DNA of 64,000 nucleotides from Jeongeupia sp. HS-3 (GTDB taxonomy: Bacteria; Pseudomonadota; Gammaproteobacteria; Burkholderiales; Chitinibacteraceae), in assembly GCF_015140455.1 (NCBI RefSeq), contig NZ_AP024094.1:1-64000 (forward strand), read 5' to 3'. The number at the start of each line of letters is the position of its first letter. Positions within the stretch are counted from its first letter, which is position 1. Below are positions 50,694 to 58,663 of the stretch, piece after piece. Under the pieces are notes generated by a model, which ran no database searches, had not been told where the DNA came from, and was given only the letters and a program-made list of their open reading frames with translations. Position numbers and translations under genes: made by a program.

Positions 50694-51686
50694 ATGCCGA
50701 TGCGCCTGTCCATCCTGCTGCCGTACTTCAATACGCCCTGGCCCCTGCTGCGGGCACAGCTCGATTCGCTTGCCGCCTGCGATATGCGTTCGTTCGCCTC
50801 GGTCGAGCTGGTGCTGGTCGACGATGGCTCGGACACCGGGCTGGCCGAAGCGGTCGATGCGTGGTGCGCAGGCTCGGCGTGGCTGGTGCAGCACCTGCAC
50901 CACGATGGCAATCGCGGCCTCGCCAACGCACTGAACACCGCGATGGCGGCGGCCACCGGCGATTGGCTGGCGTTTGCCGATGGCGATGATCTGACGCACC
51001 CGCAGCGTTTTGCCATCCAGGCCGATTTCCTTAGCGTCAATCCGTCGCTGGTGGCTGCTGGCGGTGACATGATCGAGCTGACACATCCCGCCGGCATCCG
51101 GGGGCGCCGTCGCCGGTTTCCCGCCGACAATGCCGATATCCGGGTCGAGCTGCTGTTTTATTGCGCGATGGCACAGCCCACGCTGATGCTGCGCCGCTCG
51201 GTATGGGCGGCGCTCGATATCTGGCGCACGCCGGGCATGGGTATGGCCGAGGATTGGGATTTCTTCATTCGCCTCGGCGATGCGGGGCGGCTGGGCAACT
51301 GCGGCGCGTCGCTGGTTGATTACCGGCTGCATGCGGGGCAGATGACGCAAGCCCTGTCCGCGTCCGAGCCGCATCCGGCGGTACTGGCACTGTGGTGCCG
51401 GCAACTGGCCGCGCTTGGGGTCGAGGCCGACGAGGTGCTGCTGGGAGTACACGCGGCACTTTCGCCGTACTGGCTGTGGCCGGCCGGCGATACCGCGAGC
51501 GCACAGCGGCTTGCGCCAGCAGCGGTGATGCGTTGGCATGATGCGCTCTTGCACGCCAATGCCATCAGCCAGCGTTACGAACAGCAAGCGTTGCAGTCCC
51601 GTTTGGCACTGCTGCTGGCACGCTGGCAGGCGGGCGAGCGTCAGGGTGGGCCAGCCAAATCGGGGCGATTGTTTAACCTGCCATAA
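50694..51686 (+). CDS. Glycosyltransferase family 2 protein
   Basis: A 330-aa GT-A glycosyltransferase. ILLPYFNTPWPLLRAQLDSL opens the fold, DDGSD and FADGDD provide the nucleotide-sugar and metal Asp residues (the second is the DxD equivalent), and GMAEDWDFFIRLGDAG is the acceptor-side ED motif. The C-terminal 100 residues are unassigned. Starts at 50694 or 50700 are equally plausible; the frame is open farther but crosses the adk terminator. No other polysaccharide genes are adjacent, so the acceptor is unknown. Confidence 0.85.
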   Translation: MPMRLSILLPYFNTPWPLLRAQLDSLAACDMRSFASVELVLVDDGSDTGLAEAVDAWCAGSAWLVQHLHHDGNRGLANALNTAMAAATGDWLAFADGDDLTHPQRFAIQADFLSVNPSLVAAGGDMIELTHPAGIRGRRRRFPADNADIRVELLFYCAMAQPTLMLRRSVWAALDIWRTPGMGMAEDWDFFIRLGDAGRLGNCGASLVDYRLHAGQMTQALSASEPHPAVLALWCRQLAALGVEADEVLLGVHAALSPYWLWPAGDTASAQRLAPAAVMRWHDALLHANAISQRYEQQALQSRLALLLARWQAGERQGGPAKSGRLFNLP

Positions 51687-51782
51687 CGGCGATCTACCGA
51701 TCATCCGTTGCTTTTACTTGCATGCCTCTTGTGTGTTTATAAAAGAAACACGTCAGCGAATGGGCGGGAGCGGGGTGAGAGC

Positions 51783-52169
51783 ATGGGTAAACCGAGTAGC
51801 TATTCGGGCGAGATGGCGCTGCCACAGGAGATTCTTGCCTATCCGCAGGCGTGCCCGCATTGTCGACAGGGTTACGACAGTTATGACGCCTTTCTTGCCC
51901 AGACGGTCGGGGTCGAGCCACCTGTGCTGGTCAGTGCCGATTTCACCGGTGCTGCCTATCGCTGGCGGCGCTGTGCCTGCGGCGAGATACTGCAATCGTG
52001 TCAGGTCGAGCGTCGTACGCACGGCGATCTGCGCGGCGAATTCGAACAGGTGCTCGGCGCGCTGACGGCACAGGGCATGCCGCAGAACGATGTGCGCGTA
52101 GAGCTGCGCAAGGTGATGCGCGGCGATCCCGGTGAATTGCTGAACTGGTTGTATCGATCTGTGGCCTGA
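51783..52169 (+). CDS. Unrecognised Cys-containing protein
   Basis: A 128-aa protein I do not recognise. It has CPHC at residues 24-27 and CAC at 64-66, plus Cys73, which could make a zinc ribbon. The C-terminal half is predicted helical and charged (GEFEQVLGALTAQGMPQNDV). GGGGTGAGAGC precedes ATG 51783. A TATAAA at 51738-51743 could be a -10, but no -35 fits. It stands alone between a glycosyltransferase and the phosphofructokinase gene. Codon use is ordinary for the window, which argues for a real gene. Confidence 0.6.
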   Translation: MGKPSSYSGEMALPQEILAYPQACPHCRQGYDSYDAFLAQTVGVEPPVLVSADFTGAAYRWRRCACGEILQSCQVERRTHGDLRGEFEQVLGALTAQGMPQNDVRVELRKVMRGDPGELLNWLYRSVA

Positions 52170-52446
52170 GTTGATGGGCGAGTCCGACAGGCTTGTCCGG
52201 CCGGATCACGAAAGATGCGCAAAGCGCTGCTGCGAGGATGGCTGATACGTCAGCGGCAGCCGGTGTTGAACGGCCGGTTTTCTACGTGATCAAAACCCCG
52301 GTTGAGCGATGGCGTTTCACACGGGCAGGCCGCATTCGGCCGCCGCCAATACGCCGCACCGGGATAATCCTATGTCGGAAATTCCCGATGGCCGGCGCTG
52401 CTGCAGTGCGTCAGATTATAAAAAGAACCCCAGCTCGGAGCCGGCC

Positions 52447-53694
52447 ATGCCGAAGAATGCGCTTTACGCCCAATCGGGCGGTGTCACCGCAGTGATCAAT
52501 GCCTCTGCCTACGGCGTCATCAGCGCCGCCCGCCGCCATCCTGACGTGATCGGCACCGTGTATGCCGCCCAGAACGGCATCCTGGGTGCAATCGACGAGG
52601 TGCTGATCGATACCGCCCAGCTGTCCGAGGCCGATCTCGCCGCGCTGAAGACCACGCCCGGCGGCGCCTTCGGCTCGTGCCGGCACAAGCTGCGCCACGG
52701 CGCCGAGCTGACGCGGCTGTTCGAACTTTTCGCCGCCCACGACATCGGCTATCTGTTTTACAACGGCGGCGGAGATTCGGCCGATACCTGCCTCAAGGTT
52801 GCCGAATTTGCCCAGTACCACGGCTATGACCTGACCGCGGTGCATGTGCCCAAGACCATCGACAACGATTTGCCGCACAGCGACTGCTCGCCCGGTTTCG
52901 GCTCGGTCGCCAAGTACGTGGCGACCTCCATCCGCGAGGCCGGTCTGGATGTCGCATCGATGGCTTCGAGCTCGACCAAGGTTTTCATTCTCGAAGTGAT
53001 GGGCCGCCACACCGGCTGGATCGCCGCCTCAAGCGGCCTGGCGGCGCAGGACAACGACGCGTCGCCGCACCTGATCCTGACGCCGGAAGTGGCGTTCGAG
53101 CCGGGACGTTTCCTCAAGGCGGTGAAAGAGACCATTGCCCGTGTCGGTTACTGCACCATTGTCGCCGCCGAAGGGACGCGCGATGCGCAAGGCGTATTCC
53201 TGTCCGAAGCCGGTGGCGCCGATGATTTTGGCCATATCCAGCTCGGCGGCGTTGCGCCGATTCTGGCCAAGCTGATCAAGGACGAACTCGGCCACAAGTG
53301 CCACTGGGCGGTGGCCGACTACCTGCAGCGTGCGGCGCGGCACATCGCCTCGGCAACCGATCTGGCGCAGGCAATCGCGGTCGGCGAGGCTGCGGTCGAG
53401 TTTGCGGTCAAGGGGCTGAAGAGCGTGATGCCGGCGATCATCCGTGAAGACAGCGAGCCTTATCGCTGGCGCATCGACGCGGTGCCGCTGCACGATATCG
53501 CCAACCGCGAGAAGCCGCTGCCGCGCGAGTACCTCGACGTCGACGGCTGGCGTTTGAGCGCCGCCGGCCGCGCCTACTTCGCGCCACTGATCGTCGGCGA
53601 GGCACCGCCGCCGTTCGTCGACGGGCTGCCGGCGTATCCGCGCTGGCAATTTTCCCATTTGCCGAAAAAACTGATTCCGTTCGAGCGGGGCTAA
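52447..53694 (+). CDS. 6-phosphofructokinase, probably pyrophosphate-dependent
   Basis: A 415-aa PFK-superfamily enzyme converting fructose-6-phosphate to the 1,6-bisphosphate. In the phosphate-donor site it has NGGGDS (D110), and PKTIDND (K136, catalytic D139). The Asp and Lys at these two positions (equivalent to E. coli Gly104 and Gly124) are the hallmark of PPi use instead of ATP. PGGAFGSCR and GRHTGWIAASSGLA bind substrate. ATG 52447 follows GGAG; longer starts at 52372 or 52309 are unlikely. The PPi assignment is inferred from residues only. Confidence 0.88.
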   Translation: MPKNALYAQSGGVTAVINASAYGVISAARRHPDVIGTVYAAQNGILGAIDEVLIDTAQLSEADLAALKTTPGGAFGSCRHKLRHGAELTRLFELFAAHDIGYLFYNGGGDSADTCLKVAEFAQYHGYDLTAVHVPKTIDNDLPHSDCSPGFGSVAKYVATSIREAGLDVASMASSSTKVFILEVMGRHTGWIAASSGLAAQDNDASPHLILTPEVAFEPGRFLKAVKETIARVGYCTIVAAEGTRDAQGVFLSEAGGADDFGHIQLGGVAPILAKLIKDELGHKCHWAVADYLQRAARHIASATDLAQAIAVGEAAVEFAVKGLKSVMPAIIREDSEPYRWRIDAVPLHDIANREKPLPREYLDVDGWRLSAAGRAYFAPLIVGEAPPPFVDGLPAYPRWQFSHLPKKLIPFERG

Positions 53695-53710
53695 GCGCTA
53701 GGGTTAGGGG

Positions 53711-54385
53711 ATGATCGCCGCGATTCTCTCCTACGTCCTGGCCGCGCTGCTGGCGCTGCTGCCGATTACCAATCCGCTGTCGGCGGCACCGCTGGTGCTG
53801 TCGATCACCGCCGACCTTACCGACGAGGAGCGGCAGCGCCAGCTCAAACGCGCGTGCATCTACATGGCGCTCATCCTGATCACCTTCCTGCTGCTCGGGG
53901 CGCTGATCATGGATTTCTTCAGCATCTCGATTCCCGGGCTGCGGATCGCCGGCGGGCTGATCATCAGCTACCTCGGTTTCCGCATGCTGTTTCCGCCCGA
54001 GCACGGCCCGTTGCCGAGCGCCGCCAAGCAGGAAGCCAAGCGCAAGCAGGATGTCTCGTTCACGCCGCTGGCGATGCCGTCGCTGGCCGGGCCGGGGTCG
54101 ATCGCCGCGGTGATTTCGCTATCATCGACGATCCACAGCAGCGCCATACTGCCGCCGTGGTTGGGCTACATATCGGTGTGCATCGGCATCATGCTGACCG
54201 CGCTGATCAACTGGCTGCTGCTGCGGGTGGCGTTCAAGCTGTACTGGAAGCTCGGTGAAACCGGCCTCAACGCCATCGCCCGGCTGATGGGCTTCTTCCT
54301 GATCTGCATCGGCATCCAGTTCTTCATCGACGGCATTGCCGGCCTGCTGCGCGACCCGTCGTTCTGGCCGGGCGCCGCCGGCTGA
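53711..54385 (+). CDS. MarC family integral membrane protein
   Basis: A 224-aa protein with about six membrane helices of the MarC/YhgN/YchE family. Typical stretches are PITNPLSAAPLVLSITADLT and FTPLAMPSLAGPGSIAAVIS. Despite the historical name no role in antibiotic resistance has been shown for the family. It lies 16 nt after the phosphofructokinase gene and probably shares its transcript; a bidirectional terminator follows. Confidence 0.9.
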   Translation: MIAAILSYVLAALLALLPITNPLSAAPLVLSITADLTDEERQRQLKRACIYMALILITFLLLGALIMDFFSISIPGLRIAGGLIISYLGFRMLFPPEHGPLPSAAKQEAKRKQDVSFTPLAMPSLAGPGSIAAVISLSSTIHSSAILPPWLGYISVCIGIMLTALINWLLLRVAFKLYWKLGETGLNAIARLMGFFLICIGIQFFIDGIAGLLRDPSFWPGAAG

Positions 54386-54403
54386 TCCGGCCTTTCAGCG
54401 ATG

Positions 54404-54433
54404 AAAAAACCGGCCCCGCAGGGCCGGTTTTTT
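54404..54433. terminator. Bidirectional terminator between marC and scoB
   Basis: AAAAAACCGGCCC (54404-54416), a CGCA loop and GGGCCGGTTTTTT (54421-54433). It abuts the scoB stop codon. Confidence 0.9.
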
Positions 54434-55090
54434 TTACTGAAGCAATCTGGCAAAGCCCAGCGGTACGCCGGTGCGCTCGGCGATGTCGTGGCGGCTGACG
54501 CCGGGGGCGAGTTCGATCACCTCGATGCCATCCGGCCCGACCTGCAGCGCGCCCAGGTCGGTGATGATCAGGTCGACGACGCCCACCCCGGTCAGCGGCA
54601 GCGTGCACTGCGGCAGGATCTTGTGGTCCTCGCTGCCGTCCTTTTTCTTCGCGACGTGCTCCATCAGCACGATGACCCGGCCGACACCGGCGACGAGGTC
54701 CATCGCGCCGCCCATGCCCTTGACCATCTTGCCCGGGATCATCCAGTTGGCCAGATCGCCCGATTCGCTGACCTGCATCGCGCCGAGGATGGCGAGGTTG
54801 ATCTTGCCGCCGCGGATCATGCCGAACGAGTCGGCCGAACTGAATGTCGCCGAGCCGGGCAGCGCGGTGATCGTTTGCTTGCCGGCGTTGATCAGGTCGG
54901 CGTCGATCTGATCCTCGGCCGGGAAGGGGCCGATGCCGAGGAGGCCGTTCTCCGATTGCAGCCACACTTCGACGCCGGCCGGAATGTGGTTGGCGACCAG
55001 CGTCGGCAGGCCGATGCCGAGGTTCACGTAAAAACCGTCCTGCAGCTCCTGCGCCGCACGGGCGGCCATCTGTTCGCGGGTCCAGGGCAT
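54434..55090 (-). CDS. scoB: 3-oxoacid CoA-transferase subunit B
   Basis: The beta subunit (218 aa) of succinyl-CoA:3-ketoacid (acetoacetate) CoA-transferase. The catalytic Glu is in [24 protein letters not shown] and [19 protein letters not shown] are typical. The start is ATG 55090 ([16 protein letters not shown]), 1 nt past the scoA stop; the frame continues upstream but only over scoA. With scoA it activates acetoacetate at the expense of succinyl-CoA, feeding ketone bodies or PHB monomers to acetyl-CoA. Confidence 0.95.
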   Translation of the reverse strand: MPWTREQMAARAAQELQDGFYVNLGIGLPTLVANHIPAGVEVWLQSENGLLGIGPFPAEDQIDADLINAGKQTITALPGSATFSSADSFGMIRGGKINLAILGAMQVSESGDLANWMIPGKMVKGMGGAMDLVAGVGRVIVLMEHVAKKKDGSEDHKILPQCTLPLTGVGVVDLIITDLGALQVGPDGIEVIELAPGVSRHDIAERTGVPLGFARLLQ

Positions 55091-55091
55091 G

Positions 55092-55793
55092 TCAGACTCC
55101 TTGGCGCGTGGTGCGCTGTTCGATGCGTTTCTCGGGGCGGGCGTTGTGCACCAGCCGGTGGACGAAGATGCCCGGCGTGTGGATCTCGTCCGGGTCGAGC
55201 TCGCCGGCTGCGACGATGATCTCGGCTTCGGCGATGGTGATCCGCCCGGCGGTGGCGACATTCGGGTTGAAATTGCGCGCGGTGCGCCGGTAGACGAGGT
55301 TGCCGGCGGTATCGGCCTTCCACGCCTTGACCAGCGACACGTCGGCGATGAGCGCGTGTTCGAGGATGTGCGGCACGCCGTCGAACTCGCGCACCTCCTT
55401 GCCCTCGGCCACCAGGGTGCCGTAGCCGGTGCGAGTAAAGAACGCCGGAATACCGGCGCCGCCGGCGCGCAGCTTCTCGGCCAGCGTGCCTTGCGGGGTG
55501 AACTCGAGCTCGAGCTCGCCGGCGAGATACTGGCGCTCGAATTCCTTGTTCTCGCCGACATAGGACGAAATCATCTTGCGAATCTGGCGGCTCTCGAGCA
55601 GCTGGCCGAGGCCGAAACCGTCGACGCCGGCGTTGTTCGAAATCGCCGTCAAGCCACGCACGCCGCTGTCACGCAGCGCAGCGATCAGCGCCTCGGGAAT
55701 GCCGCAGAGGCCGAAGCCGCCGACGGCGACGGTCTGGCCGTCTTGGACGATGTCGGCCAGCGCGCTGGCGGCATCGGGGTAGAGTTTGTTCAT
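55092..55793 (-). CDS. scoA: 3-oxoacid CoA-transferase subunit A
   Basis: The alpha subunit (233 aa). The glycine-rich [19 protein letters not shown] (about 23-41) and [19 protein letters not shown] motifs are present. AAGGAGG in front of ATG 55793 is the strongest Shine-Dalgarno of the locus; seven further codons upstream are not needed. It is separated from bdhA by 314 nt occupied by repeats, so it may have its own promoter, none of which I could identify with confidence. Confidence 0.95.
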   Translation of the reverse strand: MNKLYPDAASALADIVQDGQTVAVGGFGLCGIPEALIAALRDSGVRGLTAISNNAGVDGFGLGQLLESRQIRKMISSYVGENKEFERQYLAGELELEFTPQGTLAEKLRAGGAGIPAFFTRTGYGTLVAEGKEVREFDGVPHILEHALIADVSLVKAWKADTAGNLVYRRTARNFNPNVATAGRITIAEAEIIVAAGELDPDEIHTPGIFVHRLVHNARPEKRIEQRTTRQGV

Positions 55794-55860
55794 GGTGTTC
55801 CTCCTTGAAGGCAAGGGAGTTTCGCGTTCGATATTTGATGTTCTGTCAGCGCAAACCGGT

Positions 55861-55989
55861 TTCAGCGGGCGAGCGAGCCAAAGCAGTTCGTTCTCGCCCG
55901 GAGCGCAGACGCCGGAATGGACTCAATGTCCATGAGGACGTCGAGCACCGGACGGGGACGAAATGCGCAGGCGCAGCCGCCCGATGAGG
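55861..55989 (-). repeat. Dispersed intergenic repeat, copy B
   Basis: The reverse complement of this stretch begins CCTCATCGGGCGGCTGCGCC and ends GCTTTGGCTCGCTCGCCC, matching copy A at 47738-47880 apart from a gap of about 12-14 nt and scattered changes. It sits between bdhA and scoA. Two copies in 64 kb imply a family across the genome. Confidence 0.8.
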
Positions 55990-55998
55990 CAGGCGCGG

Positions 55999-56100
55999 TT
56001 GGCAAAACCCAGCGCAGCGGTGCTGGCAAGGCGTACGAAGCGCAGACAGTACGAGTAAGTACGGCAAGCGAGTACAACGCAGCCAGCAGGGTTTTGCTAA
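55999..56100. repeat. 102-bp segment bounded by 12-bp inverted repeats
   Basis: TTGGCAAAACCC (55999-56010) and GGGTTTTGCTAA (56089-56100) are inverted repeats with one mismatch. The interior contains a second nested inverted pair (GCTGG near 56021 and CCAGC near 56083) and short tracts such as GTACGAGTAAGTACGG. It adjoins copy B and begins 7 nt after the bdhA stop. MITE- or REP-like in form; no target-site duplication was recognised. Confidence 0.55.
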
Positions 56101-56107
56101 CCGTGAC

Positions 56108-56881
56108 TTATTGGGCGGCCCAGCCGCCGTCGACATTCCACGCCGCCCCGCGCACCTGCGCCGCCGCGTCGCTGCACAGGAACAGCGTCAGTGCGCCGAG
56201 CTGCTCGGGCGTGACGAAGTCGCCCGACGGCTGCTTTTCCAGCAGCAGCGCCTTCTGTTCGGCGGCGAAGTCGCGGCCGCTCTGGCTGGCGCGGGTGTCG
56301 ATCTGCTGGCGCACCAGCGGCGTCAGCACCCAGCCCGGGCACAGCGCGTTGCAGGTGATCGCAGTATCGGCAAGTTCGAGCGCAACCGCCTTGGTCAGAC
56401 CGACCAGACCGTGCTTGGCGGCGACGTAGGCCGACTTGTTGGCCGACGCGACCAGAGCATGCACCGAGGCGATATTGACGATGCGGCCCCAGCCGCGCGC
56501 CTTCATGCCCGGGATCGCCAGTCGTGTGGTGTGGAACGCCGACGACAGGTTGATCGCGAGGATCGCGTCCCACTTTTCGGGCGGGAAATCATCAACCGGC
56601 GCCACATGCTGGATGCCGGCATTGTTGACGACGATGTCGGCGCCGCCAAATTCGGCGTCGGCAAAGCGCATCAGCGCTTCGATCTCTTCGGGCCGGCTCA
56701 TGTCGGCGCCGTGGTGGCGAACCTTGACGCCGAGGCTTTCGATCTGGCCGAGCGCCGATTCGATATCGCCGAAACCGTTCAGGACGATATTGGCGCCTTG
56801 CTGTGCCAGCGCGCGGGCGATGCCCAGACCGATGCCGCTGGTCGAGCCGGTGACGATGGCGGTTTTGCCTTTGAGCGACAT
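56108..56881 (-). CDS. bdhA: 3-hydroxybutyrate dehydrogenase
   Basis: A 257-aa short-chain dehydrogenase oxidising D-3-hydroxybutyrate to acetoacetate with NAD+. The cofactor motif is GSTSGIGLGIA (12-22), then NNAGIQHVAPVDDFP, and catalytic Ser, Tyr and Lys in NIASVHALVASANKSAYVAAKHG. The GIQHVAPV stretch is typical of BdhA. AAGGAG precedes the start, 12 nt after the permease stop. Its product is the substrate of scoAB. Confidence 0.95.
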   Translation of the reverse strand: MSLKGKTAIVTGSTSGIGLGIARALAQQGANIVLNGFGDIESALGQIESLGVKVRHHGADMSRPEEIEALMRFADAEFGGADIVVNNAGIQHVAPVDDFPPEKWDAILAINLSSAFHTTRLAIPGMKARGWGRIVNIASVHALVASANKSAYVAAKHGLVGLTKAVALELADTAITCNALCPGWVLTPLVRQQIDTRASQSGRDFAAEQKALLLEKQPSGDFVTPEQLGALTLFLCSDAAAQVRGAAWNVDGGWAAQ

Positions 56882-56892
56882 GGGGCGTCTCC

Positions 56893-58284
56893 TTAAACCA
56901 GACCGGTGAGGTAATAGGCCGCGATCACGACGAAAACGGCGAGCGTCTTGATCACGGTGACGGCAAAAATGTCACGGTACGATTCGCGATGGGTGAGGCC
57001 GGTGACGGCGAGTACGGTAATCACCGCGCCGTTGTGCGGTAGCGTATCCATGCCGCCGCTGGCCATCGCGACCACGCGGTGCAGCACTTCGAGCGGAATG
57101 CCGGCGGCCTGGGCCGAGGCGATGAAGTGTTCGGACATCGCCGCGAGCGCGATGCTCATCCCGCCCGACGCCGAGCCGGTGATGCCGGCGAGCGAGCTGA
57201 CGGTGACCGCGGCGTTGACCAGCGGGTTCGGGATGCTCTGCAGCGCCTCGCGGATGATGATGAAGCCCGGCAGCGCGGCGATTACCGCGCCGAAGCCGTA
57301 CTCGGACGCGGTGTTCATCGCCGCGAGCATGGCGCCGCTGATCGCGGTCTTGGTGCCGTCGGCGATGCGCTGGCGCACGGTGCTGAAGGCGGTGACGAGG
57401 ACGAAGAGGATGCCGAGCAGCAGCGCGGCCTCGACGGCCCAGATCGCGGTGATCGTCGGGATCGCCGTCGTCACCGGTTTGGCCATGCCCGGCAGCGCCA
57501 GCACGTGCTCCTTGCCGTACCAGAGCGGGATCGCCTTGGTGAACGCGAAGTTGGCGACGCCGATCAGCACCAGCGGCGCGATGGCCAGCCACGGCGAGGG
57601 CAGGCGGCTGGTGTCGATCGGTTCTGGCTCGTTGACGAGGCTGCTGCCATAGCCTTCACCCTTGGCCTGCAGCGAGCGGCGGCGCCAGTCGAGGTAGGCG
57701 ATGCCGACGATGATGATGAAGATCGCGCCGATCACGCCCAGCGTCGGCGCGGCCCAGGTCGTGGTCTTGAAGAAGGTTGTCGGGATGATGTTCTGGATCT
57801 GCGGCGTACCGGGCAGTGCATCCATGGTGAACGAGAACGCACCGAGCGCGATCACGCCCGGAATCAGCCGCTTCGGAATCTGGCTCTGGCGGAACAGTTC
57901 GGCCGCGAACGGGTAGACCGCGAAGACGACGACGAACAGCGATACGCCGCCATAGGTGAGCAGCGCACAGACCACCACGATGACCGTGATCGCGCGGCTG
58001 GCGCCGATCCAGCGGATCACCGCGGCGACGATGGCCTTGGAAAAGCCCGACAGCTCGACCAGCTTGCCGAACACCGAGCCGAGCAGGAAGACCGGGAAGT
58101 AGAGCTTGATGAAACCGACCATCTTTTCCATGAATACGCCGGAAAACATCGGCGCGACCATGGAAGGGTCGGTCAGCAGTACCGCGCCGAGCGCGGCGAT
58201 CGGCGCCATCAGGATGACGCTGTAGCCGCGGTACGCCGCCAGCATCAGAAAGACCAGTGCGGCCAGTGCAATGACAAATGCCAT
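56893..58284 (-). CDS. GntP family permease (probably for 3-hydroxybutyrate)
   Basis: A 463-aa transporter with about twelve membrane helices, of the GntP (gluconate/3-hydroxybutyrate:H+ symporter) family. Landmarks are LLTYGGVSLFVVVFAVYPFA, FTMDALPGTPQIQNIIPTTF and the C-terminal GGMDTLPHNGAVITVLAVTG. TGGAGGAGC precedes ATG 58284. The substrate is inferred from co-transcription with bdhA and scoAB; gluconate is less likely as no gluconate kinase is present. The sigma54 promoter lies upstream. Confidence 0.9.
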   Translation of the reverse strand: MAFVIALAALVFLMLAAYRGYSVILMAPIAALGAVLLTDPSMVAPMFSGVFMEKMVGFIKLYFPVFLLGSVFGKLVELSGFSKAIVAAVIRWIGASRAITVIVVVCALLTYGGVSLFVVVFAVYPFAAELFRQSQIPKRLIPGVIALGAFSFTMDALPGTPQIQNIIPTTFFKTTTWAAPTLGVIGAIFIIIVGIAYLDWRRRSLQAKGEGYGSSLVNEPEPIDTSRLPSPWLAIAPLVLIGVANFAFTKAIPLWYGKEHVLALPGMAKPVTTAIPTITAIWAVEAALLLGILFVLVTAFSTVRQRIADGTKTAISGAMLAAMNTASEYGFGAVIAALPGFIIIREALQSIPNPLVNAAVTVSSLAGITGSASGGMSIALAAMSEHFIASAQAAGIPLEVLHRVVAMASGGMDTLPHNGAVITVLAVTGLTHRESYRDIFAVTVIKTLAVFVVIAAYYLTGLV

Positions 58285-58401
58285 GAATGCTCCTCCAGTG
58301 GGTATAACGCGAGCGGCGGTGATTTTTGCCCCTGTCACCACGCGTCGCGTCGGCACGTTTCAATCAGGGGTGGCCCTGTCTTGGTGCGCCGTAACTGTAT
58401 A

Positions 58402-58417
58402 AGCATATTTCGTACCA
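58402..58417 (-). promoter_or_regulatory. Sigma54 promoter upstream of the permease-bdhA operon
   Basis: The minus strand reads TGGTACG-AAAT-ATGCT: GG (-24) and GC (-12) separated by exactly 10 nt, and most of the remaining consensus (TGGCACG-N4-TTGCA) is matched. The predicted start is near 58391, giving a leader of about 105 nt. The 379-nt region 58285-58663 also holds the operators below and nothing else recognisable. Confidence 0.7.
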
Positions 58418-58481
58418 ACTGCCGATCAACTACGAAAATGGCGGCTTTGCTGCGTTTGCGCTGGAGGACGGGGATAGCCGA

Positions 58482-58499
58482 AGTCTCCGATTGGAGACT
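58482..58499. promoter_or_regulatory. Operator-like palindrome 1
   Basis: AGTCTCC-GATT-GGAGACT, a perfect 7+4+7 inverted repeat centred about 99 nt upstream of the predicted sigma54 start. It is the best copy of three and is probably bound by the Fis-type domain of the adjacent activator. Confidence 0.65.
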
Positions 58500-58565
58500 G
58501 TTGTGACACACTGACGATCTGGAAAAGTGCAGTGATATCAGTGGCTTGGTCGGTGTCTGGACGCA

Positions 58566-58583
58566 AGTCTCCAAATCGAGACG
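58566..58583. promoter_or_regulatory. Operator-like palindrome 2
   Basis: AGTCTCC-AAAT-CGAGACG: the left arm is identical to site 1 and the right arm matches 5 of 7. Its centre is 84 nt (eight helical turns) from site 1. Confidence 0.6.
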
Positions 58584-58585
58584 AA

Positions 58586-58603
58586 AGTCTCTGCTTGGAG
58601 ATA
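58586..58603. promoter_or_regulatory. Operator-like palindrome 3
   Basis: AGTCTCT-GCTT-GGAGATA, with 6 of 7 and 5 of 7 matches. Its centre is 20 nt from site 2, so the two would be read on the same face of the helix. Confidence 0.55.
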
Positions 58604-58663
58604 TTCTGACCGGGTGAAGGAGGAGGGCGGCGGTGACGTAGTTTGCTGTTGCGGCCTACTACG

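Noticed and set aside
52193-52495. 100-codon frame upstream of the phosphofructokinase gene
   Set aside because: Arg/Pro-rich composition, overlaps the start of the real gene in another frame and has no supported product.
57079-58506. 475-codon plus-strand frame antisense to the permease gene
   Set aside because: Extremely Asp/Arg/Glu-rich, typical of an antisense frame to a membrane protein, and it runs over the sigma54 promoter.
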